A DNA stretch of 64,000 nt from Rhynchonema sp. JSB1_4 (GCA_030248065.1 JASAMV010007977.1:1-64000), one strand, 5' to 3'; positions 1-14,048 are shown, counted from the stretch's first letter. Numbers and translations: made by a program. The notes: generated by a model from the letters alone, not told the origin.

Positions 1-208
1 AAAAGAAAATAAAAGCTTAAGATCAGTTAAATGCTTTAATTCGGCCGTCAATTTGCTGGGACAATTCACGATCAACAATAACCAATTTTACAGACAGGCG
101 CCACTTTTATGTATATTGATATTACATCTGAAGCTTACAGAGATTACCTTTTTTCAACAATCAATAAAATAGGTAGTTCATTGTAATTTAGTTGACAGCG
201 ACGTTGAT

Positions 209-3200
209 TCAGACATTGTTCAGCTGATGCTGCAACGGCGCTAGTTTGTCGAGCAACACTGAAAGAAAACTTTCAGAAATAGAAAAGGAAAACTTTATAA
301 AATTACAAAATAACAAAGATATCACAAAGACAAAACTACAAACCTTGTGGCACATCGGCATTATTCTGTCGCAGCAACGTGTACAGCCGAATCACCTGAT
401 GTCTGGTGTACAATTCTTCGCTGTTGTTGCTGCTGCTCGGCCCAGGCTCATCGTTGTTCAGTTTGGCTCGCAGGTCGCACCTGATGAAAAATTAGAAATT
501 TGTTGAACGACGAGCTGATGTAGTTGAACCCGCTACGTGCCAAATATCAAACTTGGTAATGAAACCGTCCAAAACTGCGAATAAACGCAACAAAATTTTA
601 CATTTTCGCATGACACACTCCTGTGTGAAACATAAGCTATGTGCATGCTAGCGCACGGTACAATCACACCCAGCTGATTGACATTTCATGCCAGGAGCAG
701 GAGCACAATGTGAATACAACTCACATGACCAATTATTCAGTGCCCGGAAATGCCAGACCGCGAGACTGTAAAGTTTCAGATCATCCAATAAAGTGTCACC
801 TGACATCGACGAGTTTTGGTTGTTTCGTTCGGCCTGTTTTCGCGAACAGTGGTGCCTGTTCACCATCTGTGCGAATGCACCACTTGGCCATATGATCAAC
901 TGACCCCATGTGACATGCGAAGAACCAAATCAGGCACAAAGGCTGGCCAACAAAACAAAAAAAGGAATTCAAGCCAACAACAACGCCGGCCGACCATTTG
1001 GTGACGATCATCTGCATGACGAGCGTGGTGTTCCTCGGTCCGTGATTGGTGATGTCGTGCTGTTGTGTCTTGATGAAGTCATTCAGTCGCGTCTCGTCCG
1101 ACATCGACAGACCGGGCGTGGGACTCGGCGCAGGGCCGTTGGCATGTGCATGGAAGGATGGATGACTGGGCACCTGGTCAGCCAGCTGAAATGGCAAGCA
1201 CTCATGCGGGACCCGGAAATGAATAGGAACGGAAGAACCCTCAAAGTTCAAGTTAGGAGTACGTCCCAAACATCAACTAACATTCAGTCTCGCCAACTCC
1301 TCGGCAGACGAGCTGCGACCATCGGCGTCGAACGGCGATTGAGCGGACGGGCTAAAGTTAACCACAATGATGATAACATTCACATTGTTCCTGACCATTG
1401 CGCTTGAGCTGAGGTGCAATGGGAAAATTAGAAACTGAATGCAACCGCAACCACAATCTCGTGTTCGATGACCAATATTCACGCACGCGTTCAATGTTTG
1501 CAATCACCACAGCTGACTGAATAGACTGCAACCCAACACTGACAAACGCACAGGTCCGATTACTTAACTTTTTGTCTGCTCAGTAAAAAGCGCGCTTATC
1601 ATAACAGCTCATGCGCTGTGTGAAACATGGACAGGCAGACATAACATTCAGATCCAGATTCACGCGCATAAACTGCGCCAAAAAACCGATAAACTACGAT
1701 CGATAACTCCAAATAGCATATTCCAAATCCAAACGCATAAAAGTAGAAACACTGAACTTTTTCTGAAATTATTTTTCTCGCAATTAAATGCTGCCGTAGG
1801 AAACATCAAAATGCCCTGGTTGCGCAACGAACAATTCATTGTGATTGTCAAGTGCGGCCTCCGACTTTCGCACGCACAATTGTTGGTCGATCAGGGTGGA
1901 ACCGATGTACAGTTCATTGTCTTCATTGCAGTTGGCCAGCAAATCAACTTGCACAACGCCATCCTGCAGCGCAAGTGAGAAACTTCGAAAAAATAAAATG
2001 CCAAAGAGGAAAAAATATCTCAAACTAAACCGACATCGTCATACGCGAACACGAACGCGTGCAAGGACTTGGTATTCGTGTATTGCAGGAATTGTTCTTC
2101 TAGTTTGGTCTCCAGTTCGACATTGTTCTGCAACGATAGAAAAACCAACGTTTTATTTTTCATCACAACGATAAAGTTACAGATTTTACAAAGTTAATAA
2201 ATTTAACAAAATCAAACCGTGACCGACTTCCATAATCGGTTGCAGGTCGTAGAATCGAGCTTGAATGGCCTGAGCCGGGAACGTGGCGAAATCCTGATTC
2301 ATGTAGAACAGCTGGTCGAACGCCACCCAGTCAGAATCGCCGTAATCCAGCATATACATCTGCAGCTTGGACCAGACATTGATTTCAGTAAGACATGTAA
2401 AATAAATTAAAAAATGTCCTGATCACATACATTGGCTTTTCGCTCCTCATAGCTGATTTCGATGCAGGACACACGATAGTACTCGAATGGATAGTCGGGA
2501 CTGGGAATGCACGCCACACACGTGATGTCGGGCGCTATCAGGCCGATTGGCACCTGCATTACTGACTGATTGACGAATAAAAAGGCAAATAATACACAAC
2601 ACATTCCATAAAAATGCCCATTAAACTCACATAGATCTCCAGTCGATTGTTGGGATTGGCGTAGAATTCGTGCATTTCCAGTTGTTGTGCGATCAGACTG
2701 TTCTGTTGTTGTTGTAGACTGATGTAGAATTGGCTGACGCTCTCGTATTTGGGCGCATTCACCTGCAAACCGAATGAGAGTTACTACAGGACGAAATGAT
2801 GTTTGGCGTCATCTGAGGGGATTCACAAATCGCGAACAAAACGTCTTGCGTGTGAATCCTTGGGACAATTCTATTGTCTTCACTCAACCTTGAGCCGATC
2901 ACGTCATTATGAGCGTCGACTGGAGTCACAATTGTTTCTCTCATGCAGAGCATATTCTTAAAATTGTCACATGGAACTGTGAAATGCGAACAACAACTAA
3001 CCGACACATATCGCTGCGAGATTTCGTGTTCATCGGTGAGCTCAGCTGGATCGGTCATCAGAGCGACCTCCGCCGGCGTCAAACCGGGAATGGGTTGGAT
3101 GGAAATGCGCACGTCCAGCTCCGACATCGTGTCTATTGGCGGCATCGGTCGGGTCGGCCACACAAAATCTGTAATCATTAAATAAAACTGTTCAACGTAA

Positions 3201-6200
3201 ACAAACAATACAGACGACAAAATACTGTCTATTATGTGCACGCACATGCACAACTGACGAGAACAGCGCAAGCGCGTAAGCGTTCTCATCGACCATAGAC
3301 TATCAATCAGCATATCGCTCAATACAACCTGGATGTATGGGATATTTCTTCAAGCCGTGCATGTTGCCTGACCCATAAAGCACACATCACTTGGTGGAGC
3401 GGTCGCATTTCCCGCGACAACTAGTTTAATCACATGCGTTTCGCAAGCGACGAGTGCTAAGCCAAACAACACCAACCGTCCGGATCGACTTGGAAGAACT
3501 TGGCAGTATTCTTGACGTGTGCGGCAACGACATCCGGCGGCGAATCAGGCGCAAACTGGCGGCACAGATCCGACATCGATGCGGGGCCATTGACTAACAA
3601 CGTTTCGTACAACGGCTGCCAGTCGGTGTCGTTGACGACGCACGTGCGCGTCATGTTCGACATTGGACGGATGCTCGGCGTCGGTGCTGCGTCTGTGTGA
3701 GAAGAGAAGAATATTTCCAGCCAGGGAGACATGAACAAAGGAGAATTACCTAACTTGTGCCCGAACTGTACCAGTGCCCATTTTTTGCTGCACGAACGAC
3801 ATGAATACCCTTCTCTAATCAAAAGAATCGTTTTCCACACATTTTATATTTTTCGGGGTTTGTTCGTTTTCGGGGTTTTTTCGGGGTTTTTCGTTTTCGG
3901 GGTTTTATTTTCGGGGTTTTTATTTTTTCGGGTTTTTTTTCGGCGTTTTTTCGGGTTTTTTTCGACCCCACCCCCTCGTGCACCATCAGCCTGTAACACA
4001 GGTCAAACCAAGCAGAATCCTGCTGTTCGCGAAACAGCAGTGCAGCAACAAACATAAGCCACGCATTTTTGCCGACCCTAGTGAGACAAACTTTGGACAG
4101 AAATAACCCGAAATCCCCAGTCAACCAACCACCCACGAAAAAACCAACCATCAGTGGTATTGTCTTGTATGGGTGAGAATCCCTTATTGTTGTTGTTGGG
4201 TGGTGGTTTGTGTTGATCCATGGCCGGTTCAATGTCATTTTGGTTGGTCGGTACTGGTGGTGGCAGACTGTCGTAGACCTGTTTCGAGTACACCGATAGT
4301 GGGTAGCGGTCGGTCGGCACCACCACGTACGTCTGTGAAAACGAAGCACAATACAATAAAACGTCTTTTCACAAAAAAATGTATACACCGTTGTAGACGC
4401 ACAAGAAATACTAAATTCGCTTCAGAGCTTTTCTCCGGCAGCACTTCACACAGAAAACCCAAGTTTACACTGGGCGGATAAAACGATTTACACCTAAATA
4501 TAACCCATGCAATGAACCTTGAAATACGTGGCAAACAATTCGGGCCATTTCTTTTTGTAAGCCTGTTCCGGATCGAGCCGCACGTCATAGGCATGTTGGA
4601 ACAAATCGCCAAAACATTGCACCTGTAAATTGATGCAAGTGCTGGTTTAGAAACGAAACAAACAATTGAAAAAACGACGACAGCCTCCCTCCCAACACAA
4701 CCCACCGGCACACCATCGGGCATCGCATCCAACAACGTGCGTGTCATGCGCATCACCTCGGCCATGTTCGGATGTTGACCATTCTGCGCACGAATCACCA
4801 CTTGATGCAACACGCTCGGCACAGACCAGGTTGATGGCAGATCCGGCAGCTGCATAATTACGATCGTTGCTTGATTGGTATGAAACGCGGCGAAAGCCCG
4901 ACCCCGATGATGTAAAAGGCGACCAACGGGGCTCCAGAGTGAGAGGATATCTTATTGATCGGATCTTCTTTCTCCAGTACAGTACAAGCGTAGTGCAGTA
5001 GTAATGTTCCCTACACTCCACCATCGTCAACTAAACTTTCTGTTGTTTTATATTCAAATTAATCACTAACACTATCTGCTCACCTGCATGGCAGGGCTGG
5101 AGCCGGACGTGTGCAGCGGCAATGGCTGTTGTTGTGACGTGGACGGATACTGCTGCATTCGGATGGGCATTTGTGGCTGTGATTGACTGATGGGTAATGG
5201 ATTGGGCGCTGATGGTTGACGAGTGCGCGCACGCAGTGATCGAATCGAAGTGGGCGCCGCGAATTGGGGAGCGGCGGACAGGTCATTCGTTGCTGACGAA
5301 AAGCCTGCAATATGGGAAGGCAAGGTGCCAATAGGGCACACTTGGTTGTCAGAGCAGAATAACCGTGAGTCTTGCACAATCGCACGTTGTAATTATCATA
5401 ATTTGTGCGGTTCCCGAGTTGCAAAATGTAAAATGCCGCGTGAATAAATGACAAACATTTTTCAAGACTCGGATCCATCACGGTAAAAGTAGCCGGAACT
5501 GCTTGTCTGCCCAAAATTATGGTTTTGTGTTCCTGTGTTATACACTGCGGCTCTTTATCGGTTTTTTGTTGGTTATAAAAATACAAACCGGTTCTTCGGC
5601 AACTGCCAAAACAGAGAGAAAAAAGTTTCACCGATAACCGACGAGTTCCTATTGTTTCAACAAACATGAGATAATCAAAACATCATCGTTTTGCTTCTGC
5701 GGCGTAACAGTTGGAGCTGCACAGGATCACCCCACAAACACCATACTACCAAGTGCATTATGAACAAAAAATAAAAACTAACCAAAAACGGCAGGCGAAG
5801 GTGTAGTCAACGAGGACAGTCGTGCACTCGACCCTGATCGCGTGGATGGTGTGTGTGACGACAGACCGAAACCGAATTGTGGTCGAATTTGTGTGTTGTT
5901 GTCGGCGGGTGTGCCAAAACCGAACTGCGCCTGTTGTTGTTGTTGTGGCACGTCCTGGGTGATGATCTTTGAACAATCACAACTACACATCTCGATCTTT
6001 GAGGGAAATCGTGGAGAAAAACCATGAAGTAAAAAACCGCCTTGATTGTGCGTGAGAATTTTCGACAGAAAGCTGCAATAATTACAGCCTAACATGATTC
6101 TAGCATTTGGAATTGGCAGTTCAAATTCCAAGCGGCTAATTGGGGACCGGAACGCTGTTTAAAAGAAGTGTGCGAAGGTGTTACACTAGATAATAATTAA

Positions 6201-9200
6201 GATCGATAAGAAGACCGACCGTCTGTCTGTACCAACCTGTGTGATGGTGCGTGTCGGCACGTCTTGGTAGACGGTACGAGTGGGAAGGCCATTCGATGAC
6301 AGGTTGGTGGTGGTGGTGGTCGACGATTCTTGTTGCATCGATGACGGCTGAACAAGAGAGATCATCGGGATAGGAGGACACTACTTGGTGATCGGATACG
6401 GATTCAATGACCAGTCGAAACCAATGGCACCGCCATACAAGAATTCACATGACCAAGTTCTATTGTATAGAATCTAAAGTTAAATGTACACCTTGGGTCG
6501 CGATCGCCGGCCACGCTGTTGGAAAGATAAGGGTTTCGAAAACCTTGTAGTTTCCGAAGGCATGCAAACCGGAGGCAAAACATAAGGCAAAGCAACCCAA
6601 CTGGATTCTGCCATTACCACCGACCGACCGCACATGGAAAGACCAAGCAAAGCAAAGAAACTGACAGCAAGCCTGACATCTAACTGCAACGGTCAGTATT
6701 GTTGTTACATCACACCTGGGTCTGTCGATACGACGAAGTGGTTGTGATCGCTCCAGCCAGTCTGCCACAATTCTGCTGCTGCGGTTTCATTGATGCGGGT
6801 GCTATTTTCACCGATGGACGCAGCGGTGCTGCATCAGGTTGATCGATGTTGTTGTTGTGCAAAGGTTGTTGTTGTTGTTGCGGCACCGTGTCTGCACGTG
6901 CCATCGGTTCAGGATTGGACGGCAGCTCAAAAGGTGCCCTCGGCGCTGGCTGACGAGCCGGCAAACGGGCCTGCCGGCAGAGAAATGAAAATAGGGGGGA
7001 TGCAACACCAGCAAAGAAAACACGGGACATTTTAAACAGAATTTAGGCACAGAATTGAAGCTGGGTTGAGGTGACTGCGGACTGGTTTGGCAACAGTTGC
7101 AAATTGCATTCCAGGCTAATCATCACAAAACCGCGGAGTTTTTCAACTTTCACAAAAACATAAACCGATGGCTGGCAATTGCGCGTGTGACACTGCGCTA
7201 AGATATAGTGCAACCCCCAACAATGTTTCACAGTTTGCAATGCACAAAACCAGCGGGGGCAATAACAACGCTGATGTGTATACTTTTCATGATAAGATTA
7301 TAAACAAAACCAGGTACTCCTAAAATGCAGTATCCGCATTGGTACAGCACCCCGGTATCCAGCCCGCCCCGGTTTTTAGCTCTGAACCACCATTTTTGTC
7401 GAAAATGGTTAAAAATCGGCCAACACTAACGCAGAGGGCTCGTGATTTATCCATAAAAATTTAAAGCCGAAAATTTGTACGTTACAGTATGCGCTCCGAA
7501 AAATCCCTCCCGCAATCCGGCTTTCCCCAAACCTCAGCTACTACCGGTATCCATTCGGATTTTTGGCCCCACGCCACGCTACAGTATCCGCCCAGCCAGC
7601 CGCCGAAAATTTGTTCCCAAAATTGAAACATGCCCCAACCATATTATAGCCGCCATCGGATCGACTGAACGACATGGAGCTGGCCGATTGCGATGCGTGC
7701 ATGCCCAGCGATGACTGCGATCCACTCGGTGATGTTTGACGCAGCCGCGGTGGTAGACGTTGCTCGCATTGGATTCGGTAGTTGTGTTCGGGCAACGAAT
7801 AGGTCGACAGGCCGCAATCTATAAGATTGAAGAAAATCGTGAAAAAAACATGGTCGATGCAAGGCACTGTGAATGGCTGGTGACGAAAATGCAACAAATT
7901 CTAACCTGAATTCTGCACGCATGTGGCTCAACACAAGCTTGACATTTGATCGCACCTTTTGGCAGCTCTTCCTATTTGTGACGTTTTTTTTTGCAAATTC
8001 AGTCTGCCTCATTCAAAATGCCGCGATCGGGCAGGAGGGATACGTCGCTTTCGGTTGTTCAGAATATTCACCATGGTAGTAATTAGGCGGTCAAATATAA
8101 TGAAGGCACGATGCAAGCGAATAAAAGAACTAAAAAGGGCAAATAATTAAGCTGAATCCTGACCACCCACCATCAGTTTCAATAATGAGCCGATCGGACA
8201 TCTCATTTTGAAAGAACGTCTTCATATTGCCGGGGAAGTGGTCGAGTGGTTTGAATGACTGACCGGTGATTTCCCGATACGAGCATGACAACGCGTTCAG
8301 CTGCACTCGGAAACCACCCTGCGCTCTAACGGCTTCGATGATGTTTTCCTTGATCTGCAAAAATAAACGAAAAATTGGGCTGAGCAAAGAACTATCAATG
8401 TGCTTTTATCTTTGCGAATCGACACCTATAGATAAAATTGAATTATCAATATGTTAGCATTGGCAAATTAGCATAAAAACTGACAGAAAGCTACAACGTA
8501 CGTATGTTTTTTGGTCGCGCGGCGGTGCACGCAGGTTAACGGCTGGCGCATAGAATGCAGGCGCTGGCCCACGGGCTGGCTGATTGTAGGCAGTCCTGAA
8601 AAATAGTAATCCCAATTTCGGGCTGTTTCATTCACCCGACCCAACAAAAACTAAACTGACACAATTTGCGCGCACTTGCCTCGTGAATCCACCCCTGATG
8701 CCAGCATAACCACCCCTGCCCATCGCACCACCCCGATACGGCCGCGAACCACGATAACCACCCATTGACCGGGACGGACCACTGCCGCCACCGCGACCGC
8801 TCGCAGCGGACGTCGCGATACGTGCTGCAATGACAACAATGAACTGAGTGGTGGTGCACATAATTTTTGGACACAATAATCTTGCTTTGTGCCCAAAGTC
8901 TTATTTATGTATTATTGAGTGGGTGCCGACGCTATAAGCTAACTAACCAGGACTCTCAGGTCCGATGTCTTGGCGTGAAATGCACTTGGGAAATTTATGA
9001 AAAACACGGCGGAATTCTGTTATTGAAAATGTGCACCCACCAGGCCTGGCACGTCCGTCACGGCCCTTCTTTCCTGTGCCACGTTGTCTGCTCACCAATT
9101 CTTGCACGTGTCTGGTTGCTTCATCGGTCACACCACGCACCGAATTACCTAGAAAAATGCTCTTGCTTTGAAACTACGAGAAAATCATGGGTGCATTTTG

Positions 9201-10903
9201 ACAAATTTCAATTGCATGTTGCCTGTCAAATGTTCGGTTTAGCACAAAACGCAACACAAGAAATGCTTAGAGTACATAGTATCATTCTACCTCTGAGCCC
9301 GACATTTGTCGTTTGACGAGGACGAGGATTAATGCATAATTTTCAGTTCTGTTAACATGTCCTGTGATCTGTCCTGATGTCCGTGATCTTTCTCTCTCCT
9401 TGGCGCATGCGTCACTGAGAGCAATAAACCAACCAATCATTCTACATCCAAAATTCTTACAGTGTGGAATACCATGGTGAGAGCAAATCCGTGTAGTTCC
9501 TGGGGGGCAGTGTAGTTCCTGGTCCGGAGGGGGAGATAGCGGACCCCCCGTTTTTTTCGGAGTGTACCCCGAGGGGGGGGGAAGGGGGGGAAGACCCAAA
9601 TTCGGGAAAAAGTCACTTTTTGAGGTAGAAAATTTGACCTATTTTTGCCCCTTTTTGGAAAAAATTCTTCATAAAAAGGGTATTTTGGTGACTTTTGAGA
9701 ACATTGACCTGAAAATCACACATTTTAGGCCTAAAAATGCCCATTTTAGGCCTAAAAATGGCCATTTTAGGCAAAAATTGGGGGAGATAGTGTACCCGGA
9801 GGGGGAGATAGGGGGATAGTGTACCACCCGAGGGGGAGATAGCGTACCCGAGGGGGGACCCCCCCCCTCCCCCCCAGGAACTACACTGCTGGGGGGAGAG
9901 GGTCCTTTGGCCTAAGATACACAAACATCCACAACCAAGGTACGCAAGAGCGCAGTTTCCCATTCGGGTAAACTAATTTCCCCAATTTTTGCCTAAAATA
10001 TGCATTTTCAGGCTTATGCTCTTTTTAGCTTTTATGACGAATTTCTTCCAAAAAGGGCAAGAAGAGGTCACATTTTCTACCTCAAAAAGTGACTTTTTCC
10101 TGAATTTGGGTCTTGCCCCTTCCCCCCAGGGGGTACACTAAGTTCCCCGCCAAAAAGGAGGGAGGACACTTATTTTCCCCACCACTGTAGTTCCTGGGGG
10201 AGGGGGTCCCCCCTCGGGTACGTCTGTTCTCCCTCCATGGTACGCCTGCCCCACTGCTCACCCTGCGGGTACGTCTGCTCCTCCAATTTTTGCCTAAAAT
10301 GGACAAATTTAGGCCTAAAATAGGCACTTTTAGGCATAAAATGAGTGATTTTCAGGTCAATGTCGTCAAAAATCGCCAAAATACCCTATTTATTGAGATT
10401 TTTTTCAAAAAGGGGCAAAAATGCGTCAAATTTTCGACCTCAAAAAATGGCTTTTCTCCAAATTTGGGTCCTCCCCCAGGTGGGTACGTCTGTTCCCCCT
10501 ACGAAAAAAGGGGGTACCGCCTGTTCCCCCTTCGGACCAGGAACTACACTGTTCCCCACCCCCACCGGACTAGGAACTACACTGGAGACAGAATTGTCTT
10601 GAAAATTGCTATGCCACAAAATCCGATAATGCAACCACAAAATTTGAAAAAATGTTTCCGTTAGAACAATATATTCCATGCTAACTGACCATGCATTCTG
10701 CAGGTGTCTGGCATTGACAACAGGAACTCCTCGAGCGATCCATAGCCGAACTGTCGATATTGTATGGGGCGGCCACAGAAGCCGAGGAAGTCGCCGGCCA
10801 GATCGTGCGGCGTCGTGCCCTCCTTGGCCGACAGCAACAGCGCACGGATGTTCTTCTTGATGTCCTCGAGCGCTTTCGACTGATCGTTCTCCATATCTTC
10901 CAC
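209..10903 (-). CDS. LOTUS and Tudor domain protein (TDRD5/TDRD7/Tejas-like), 24 exons, about 1,191 aa
   Basis: Germ-granule scaffold class; relatives bind RNA and Vasa helicase through LOTUS domains and methyl-arginine Piwi partners through Tudor domains. Exons (minus): 10903-10690, 9148-9041, 8824-8680, 8595-8502, 8354-8171, 7818-7640, 6970-6716, 6347-6237, 5954-5783, 5304-5084, 4849-4706, 4622-4518, 4332-4149, 3692-3477, 3168-3002, 2762-2631, 2553-2431, 2359-2228, 2127-2035, 1963-1815, 1351-1282, 1185-995, 480-344, 258-209; all phases agree. Exon 1 is a LOTUS domain (FGYGSLEEFLLSMPD). Exon 3 is RGG/GYRG-rich. Exon 5 is LOTUS 2. Exons 6-10 are Ser/Gln/Asn-rich linker. Exons 11-13 look like LOTUS 3. 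Exon 14 is a possible further winged-helix segment. Exons 15-20 form an extended Tudor domain (MYMLDYGDSDWVAFDQLF). Exon 3 uses a GC donor (GCAAGT). The exon 20 end is the only weak junction (another GC donor, or a missed exon). Start ATG 10903 and stop 209-211 both lie in the window. Confidence 0.85.
3850..3965 (+). repeat. G4/T-run degenerate tandem repeat in a LOTUS/Tudor intron
   Basis: Repeats of TTCGGGGTTTTT-like units with at least six GGG/GGGG runs spaced 5-15 bases on the plus strand. It lies in the intron between exons 14 and 13 of the minus-strand gene, so the transcript is C-rich and the template strand is G-rich. It could form G-quadruplex DNA; it is not a known nematode telomere repeat. 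Confidence 0.75.
9508..9888. mobile_element. TIR element family T, copy 1
   Basis: Bounded by inverted termini CAGTGTAGTTCCTGG and CCAGGAACTACACTG. The interior has G-rich flanks, an A/T-rich core related to the other copies, and TTTTAGGCCTAAAA palindromes near 9725-9770. No transposase is visible, so it is a non-autonomous element. It lies in intron 1 of the LOTUS/Tudor gene. Confidence 0.8.
10183..10551. mobile_element. TIR element family T, copy 2
   Basis: Same family as 9508-9888 but roughly inverted relative to it, with termini CACTGTAGTTCCTGG and CCAGGAACTACACTG; a second partial terminus is at 10568-10583. The core contains the shared G-rich GTACGTCTGTTCCCCC segments. It sits in the same intron, so the two copies could pair with each other in the transcript. 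Confidence 0.8.
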
Positions 10904-12620
10904 CGCTGGACTGTCTATTTCAGTGGTTTTTGTTGGGCCTGTCTGTATTTATTGTTGGTCTCCCTAGTTTCAAATTGATAATTTATGGATGATGAGAGAT
11001 GGACGTTTTACATTCTCGGACAACAGGTGAATTACGAATTACGACAGTTGGTGTTGGTTTGTTTTGCTCGTGCGCGGTCAGTTCACTCTGAGCGTCACCA
11101 ATCACGATTGCTGTTGTTATCTTGATCACGACGAGCACAAATTCGGTTCGTTCAATGAAAGTGATTGGATGAAGTTTTGCCGTCAGGCCGCCTGAAGTGA
11201 AAGCAATGCAAATCGTCCCGAAAATTCCAAAATTCATGCGAACATGAGCTTGAACATGAACAAATACGAGAACTTGCGGGCAGGACGGCAGGAGACGTGC
11301 ATCACATGCACCACACCGACCGACGTGCATAATTCGTTCAGTGAGAATGTGCCAATTTTCGGTTTTGCGTGCGAACATCGAGTGCACGGGTACGGAACCC
11401 ACTCCAAGTCCAAACAAACGAAGCCTTTCAAAATACAATCCCAAAAGTAAATTGCAAAAATGTGAACTGAAACATTGAAACGTCTTCTGAATCCAAAAAG
11501 CAGTTTATCTTGTGCTTGTGCTTATTCCCGTGCTTTTTACGCCATACAGCATGCACTATTCAAAATGTTGGTGAAATGATCGCGGATGGTAGGATGGTGG
11601 ACGGCAGAATTCGAACTACGGTAGCTTCAACGCTGCAAGCATAGGTACTGGAACCTCAGCATAGGTACCGTACCGGAACCTCCGATGGCGCTCTCCGTGC
11701 ACTGGTTTTCCCCACAGATCTACCGTGCCGGCCCGAGTCGGAATTGCTCAAATTTCAAGCCAAAAGCGCCTTTTTGACCAAAAATCTACAAAAAATTGCG
11801 CTTCGCGGAGTATCCGCGCATTTTTTGTGGGACTCAAATCACTGTAGTGGCAGGCAAATGGTTGCAAGGTACCCTTTGGGGGCAGTGCTGTGGCTACTTC
11901 TGAGGGGGAGATACTGTACCTTGCGGCCAAAAAGAGGGGGATATACCGGGGTACCGTACCCAGAATTTTGGGGGGAATCCGATTTGGGGAAGGGTGGGGG
12001 GAGAAATTTTAGGGGGAGATACTGTACCACACCACTTTATTCAGTTAGTTTATTGCGTCGGCACCAACTCTTGGGCCCCCAATAATACATAAATAAGAAG
12101 ATTAAGTGAAAGAAGCATAATTACAAGACCATACTACACCACTTTCGCGAGAATTCAATTTTTATAGGTTAAAATGTGCATAAATCGCGCGGAGCGCGCA
12201 AATTTTTGCACTTTTAGTCGATTTTGACCCAATTTTCCGCGAAGGGGGCTCTATAAATTCACTGACCCTATTTTGGGGGGCTCGGATGTTGTTTCGCTTT
12301 TTAATCGCATTTATTCATCGAATATGCTCTAAACGAACAACAAACGTGCATACCGTAAAAACCTAAACAGAAGGGGGGCTCTATTAATTCACTGACCCCA
12401 TTTTAGGGGGCTCTATTCCGGGGGCCTCTATTAATTCACTGACCCGAACCTGAAAAAATTGTTGGGGTTGTTCCGAGAAATACCCCCAAAAACGCCTAAA
12501 AAGGGGTTTGAAAGGATGTTTTTTTCGCTTGTAATCGCATTTATTCTTGTTTATTCGTCGGTAAGAGGCGTATTATGTGCTCTGAACGAACAACAAACGT
12601 GCATAAGTGTACCTGTGCAC
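10904..12620. other. Upstream region of the LOTUS/Tudor gene, no gene recognised
   Basis: This is the 5' side of the minus-strand LOTUS/Tudor gene. Open frames at 10983-11444 (minus) and 11244-11450 (plus) show no recognisable domain and I do not call them. From about 11,870 the sequence turns G-rich: copies of GGGGGAGATACTGTACC near 11,915 and 12,012, and CTCTATTAATTCACTGACCC repeats at 12,245-12,450 that recur at 15.2, 15.4, 16.1 and 16.7 kb. These look like decayed repeat fragments. No core promoter element stood out. Confidence 0.5.
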
Positions 12621-12988
12621 CAGTGTAGTTCCTGGTCCAGCGCGGCGGTTAGTGTACCTACCCCTTTTTTTCGTGCGACGGTTAGTGTACCTCCCTGGGG
12701 GGAAAGAGGGAAGACCCAAATTCAGGAAAAAGTCTCGTTTTGAGGTAGAGAATTTGACCGATTTTTGCCCCTTTTTGGAAAAAATTTTGCATAAAAAGGG
12801 TATTTTGGCGACTTTTGGCATCATTGACCAAAAAATCACTCATTTTAGGCCTAAAAATGCCCATTTTAGGGAAAAAGGGAGGCGGTTAGTGTACCTGGCG
12901 CGGCGGTTAGCGTACTAGTGTACCTTGGTCGCGGCGGTTAGTGTCCATAGAGGGGGACCCCTCTCCCCCCACCCCAGGAACTAAACTG
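12621..12988. mobile_element. TIR element family T, copy 3
   Basis: Starts CAGTGTAGTTCCTGG at 12621 and ends CCAGGAACTAAACTG (one mismatch) near 12988. It shares the conserved interior with the 9.5-kb copy, including a segment that translates similarly to that copy because the DNA is homologous, not because it encodes a protein. Confidence 0.75.
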
Positions 12989-13669
12989 CATGTGCACCAC
13001 TACCAAGCCTTAGTACACTACTGTCAGTGGTGTAGCTACCCAGGCGGGGCGGCAACCTACTGTACCACTAAAAATGTGGGGCGGCAACCTACCACCTTCT
13101 GTACCGGCTGAGCTATGGGAGGGAACAAAATTTTTTAGGTCTAATTATTGATGAAAATCATAGTAGTGGCAGGGGGTTGGGGGGGTTGAGTACTTACCTC
13201 TCACAACTCCAACTCCAAATCATACCTCTCACAAGCAATTTTATACCTTTTTAAGGCAAAAATGGGTGTTTTTCGACCTTATTTTCCCAAAAAGTGCACC
13301 CACCCATAATACCTATTTTTAGGCGATTTTCGGCGAAAATTTGGAACAAGTACTATTTTTACTTCAATTTTTGGCCAAAATTGTATCACAAAAACGGTGT
13401 TTTTTCGCCTTTTTGGGTGATCAAAATTATACCTCTCACACGCTTCCGGTCCCAACCCCGCATATACTCGCGTATTTTTCCGCAAAATATATTTTTGGAA
13501 AAAAACGGTTTTTTTTCGAAAAAAAAACCGTTTTTTTCCAAATATTTTTCCAGTACTTAAAGCGGGGGTCCAGGCAGTGGGGGCACTGCGCCAAACTTGT
13601 TCAACTTTTCACAGGTTATAGTCGACATTAATCCCAACACAATTCAATTTACAGAACTTTAATTGAAGC

Positions 13670-14048
13670 AGTATCGACTGAGAACAGCGTCGTCAAAGGT
13701 ACTAACTCGGGAACAAAATAAATTTCGGACCAGCTGCCCAAAAATGACATTTATAGCGTGTGAAGATACGTCACCAATCTCTTTTTATTCGCTGGGTTAC
13801 GGTAGTTTCAGAACTGCACTGGGTAAACAAATGTTTCACACGTGCCAACTCACCATCAGTAGATAAGCGCACCAACAGTTGGGGAACAAAACGCTTGATG
13901 GTTTGGGCTGTGCTACCGTAACCCAGCGAATAAAAAGAGATTGCTGCCCTATCTTTACACGTTATGAATGTCGTTTTTGGGCAGCTGGTCCGGAATATTT
14001 TATACTCCTGGGTTGGTACCTTTGCCGATATCGCTCTCGGTCGATACT
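13670..14048. mobile_element. Fold-back element Q nested in element Z
   Basis: About 130-bp arms at 13670-13810 and 13910-14048 are imperfect reverse complements (for example TTCGCTGGGTTACGGTAG at the inner left and CTACCGTAACCCAGCGAA at the inner right). The arms differ at scattered positions, so it is older than the outer Z termini. Confidence 0.8.
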
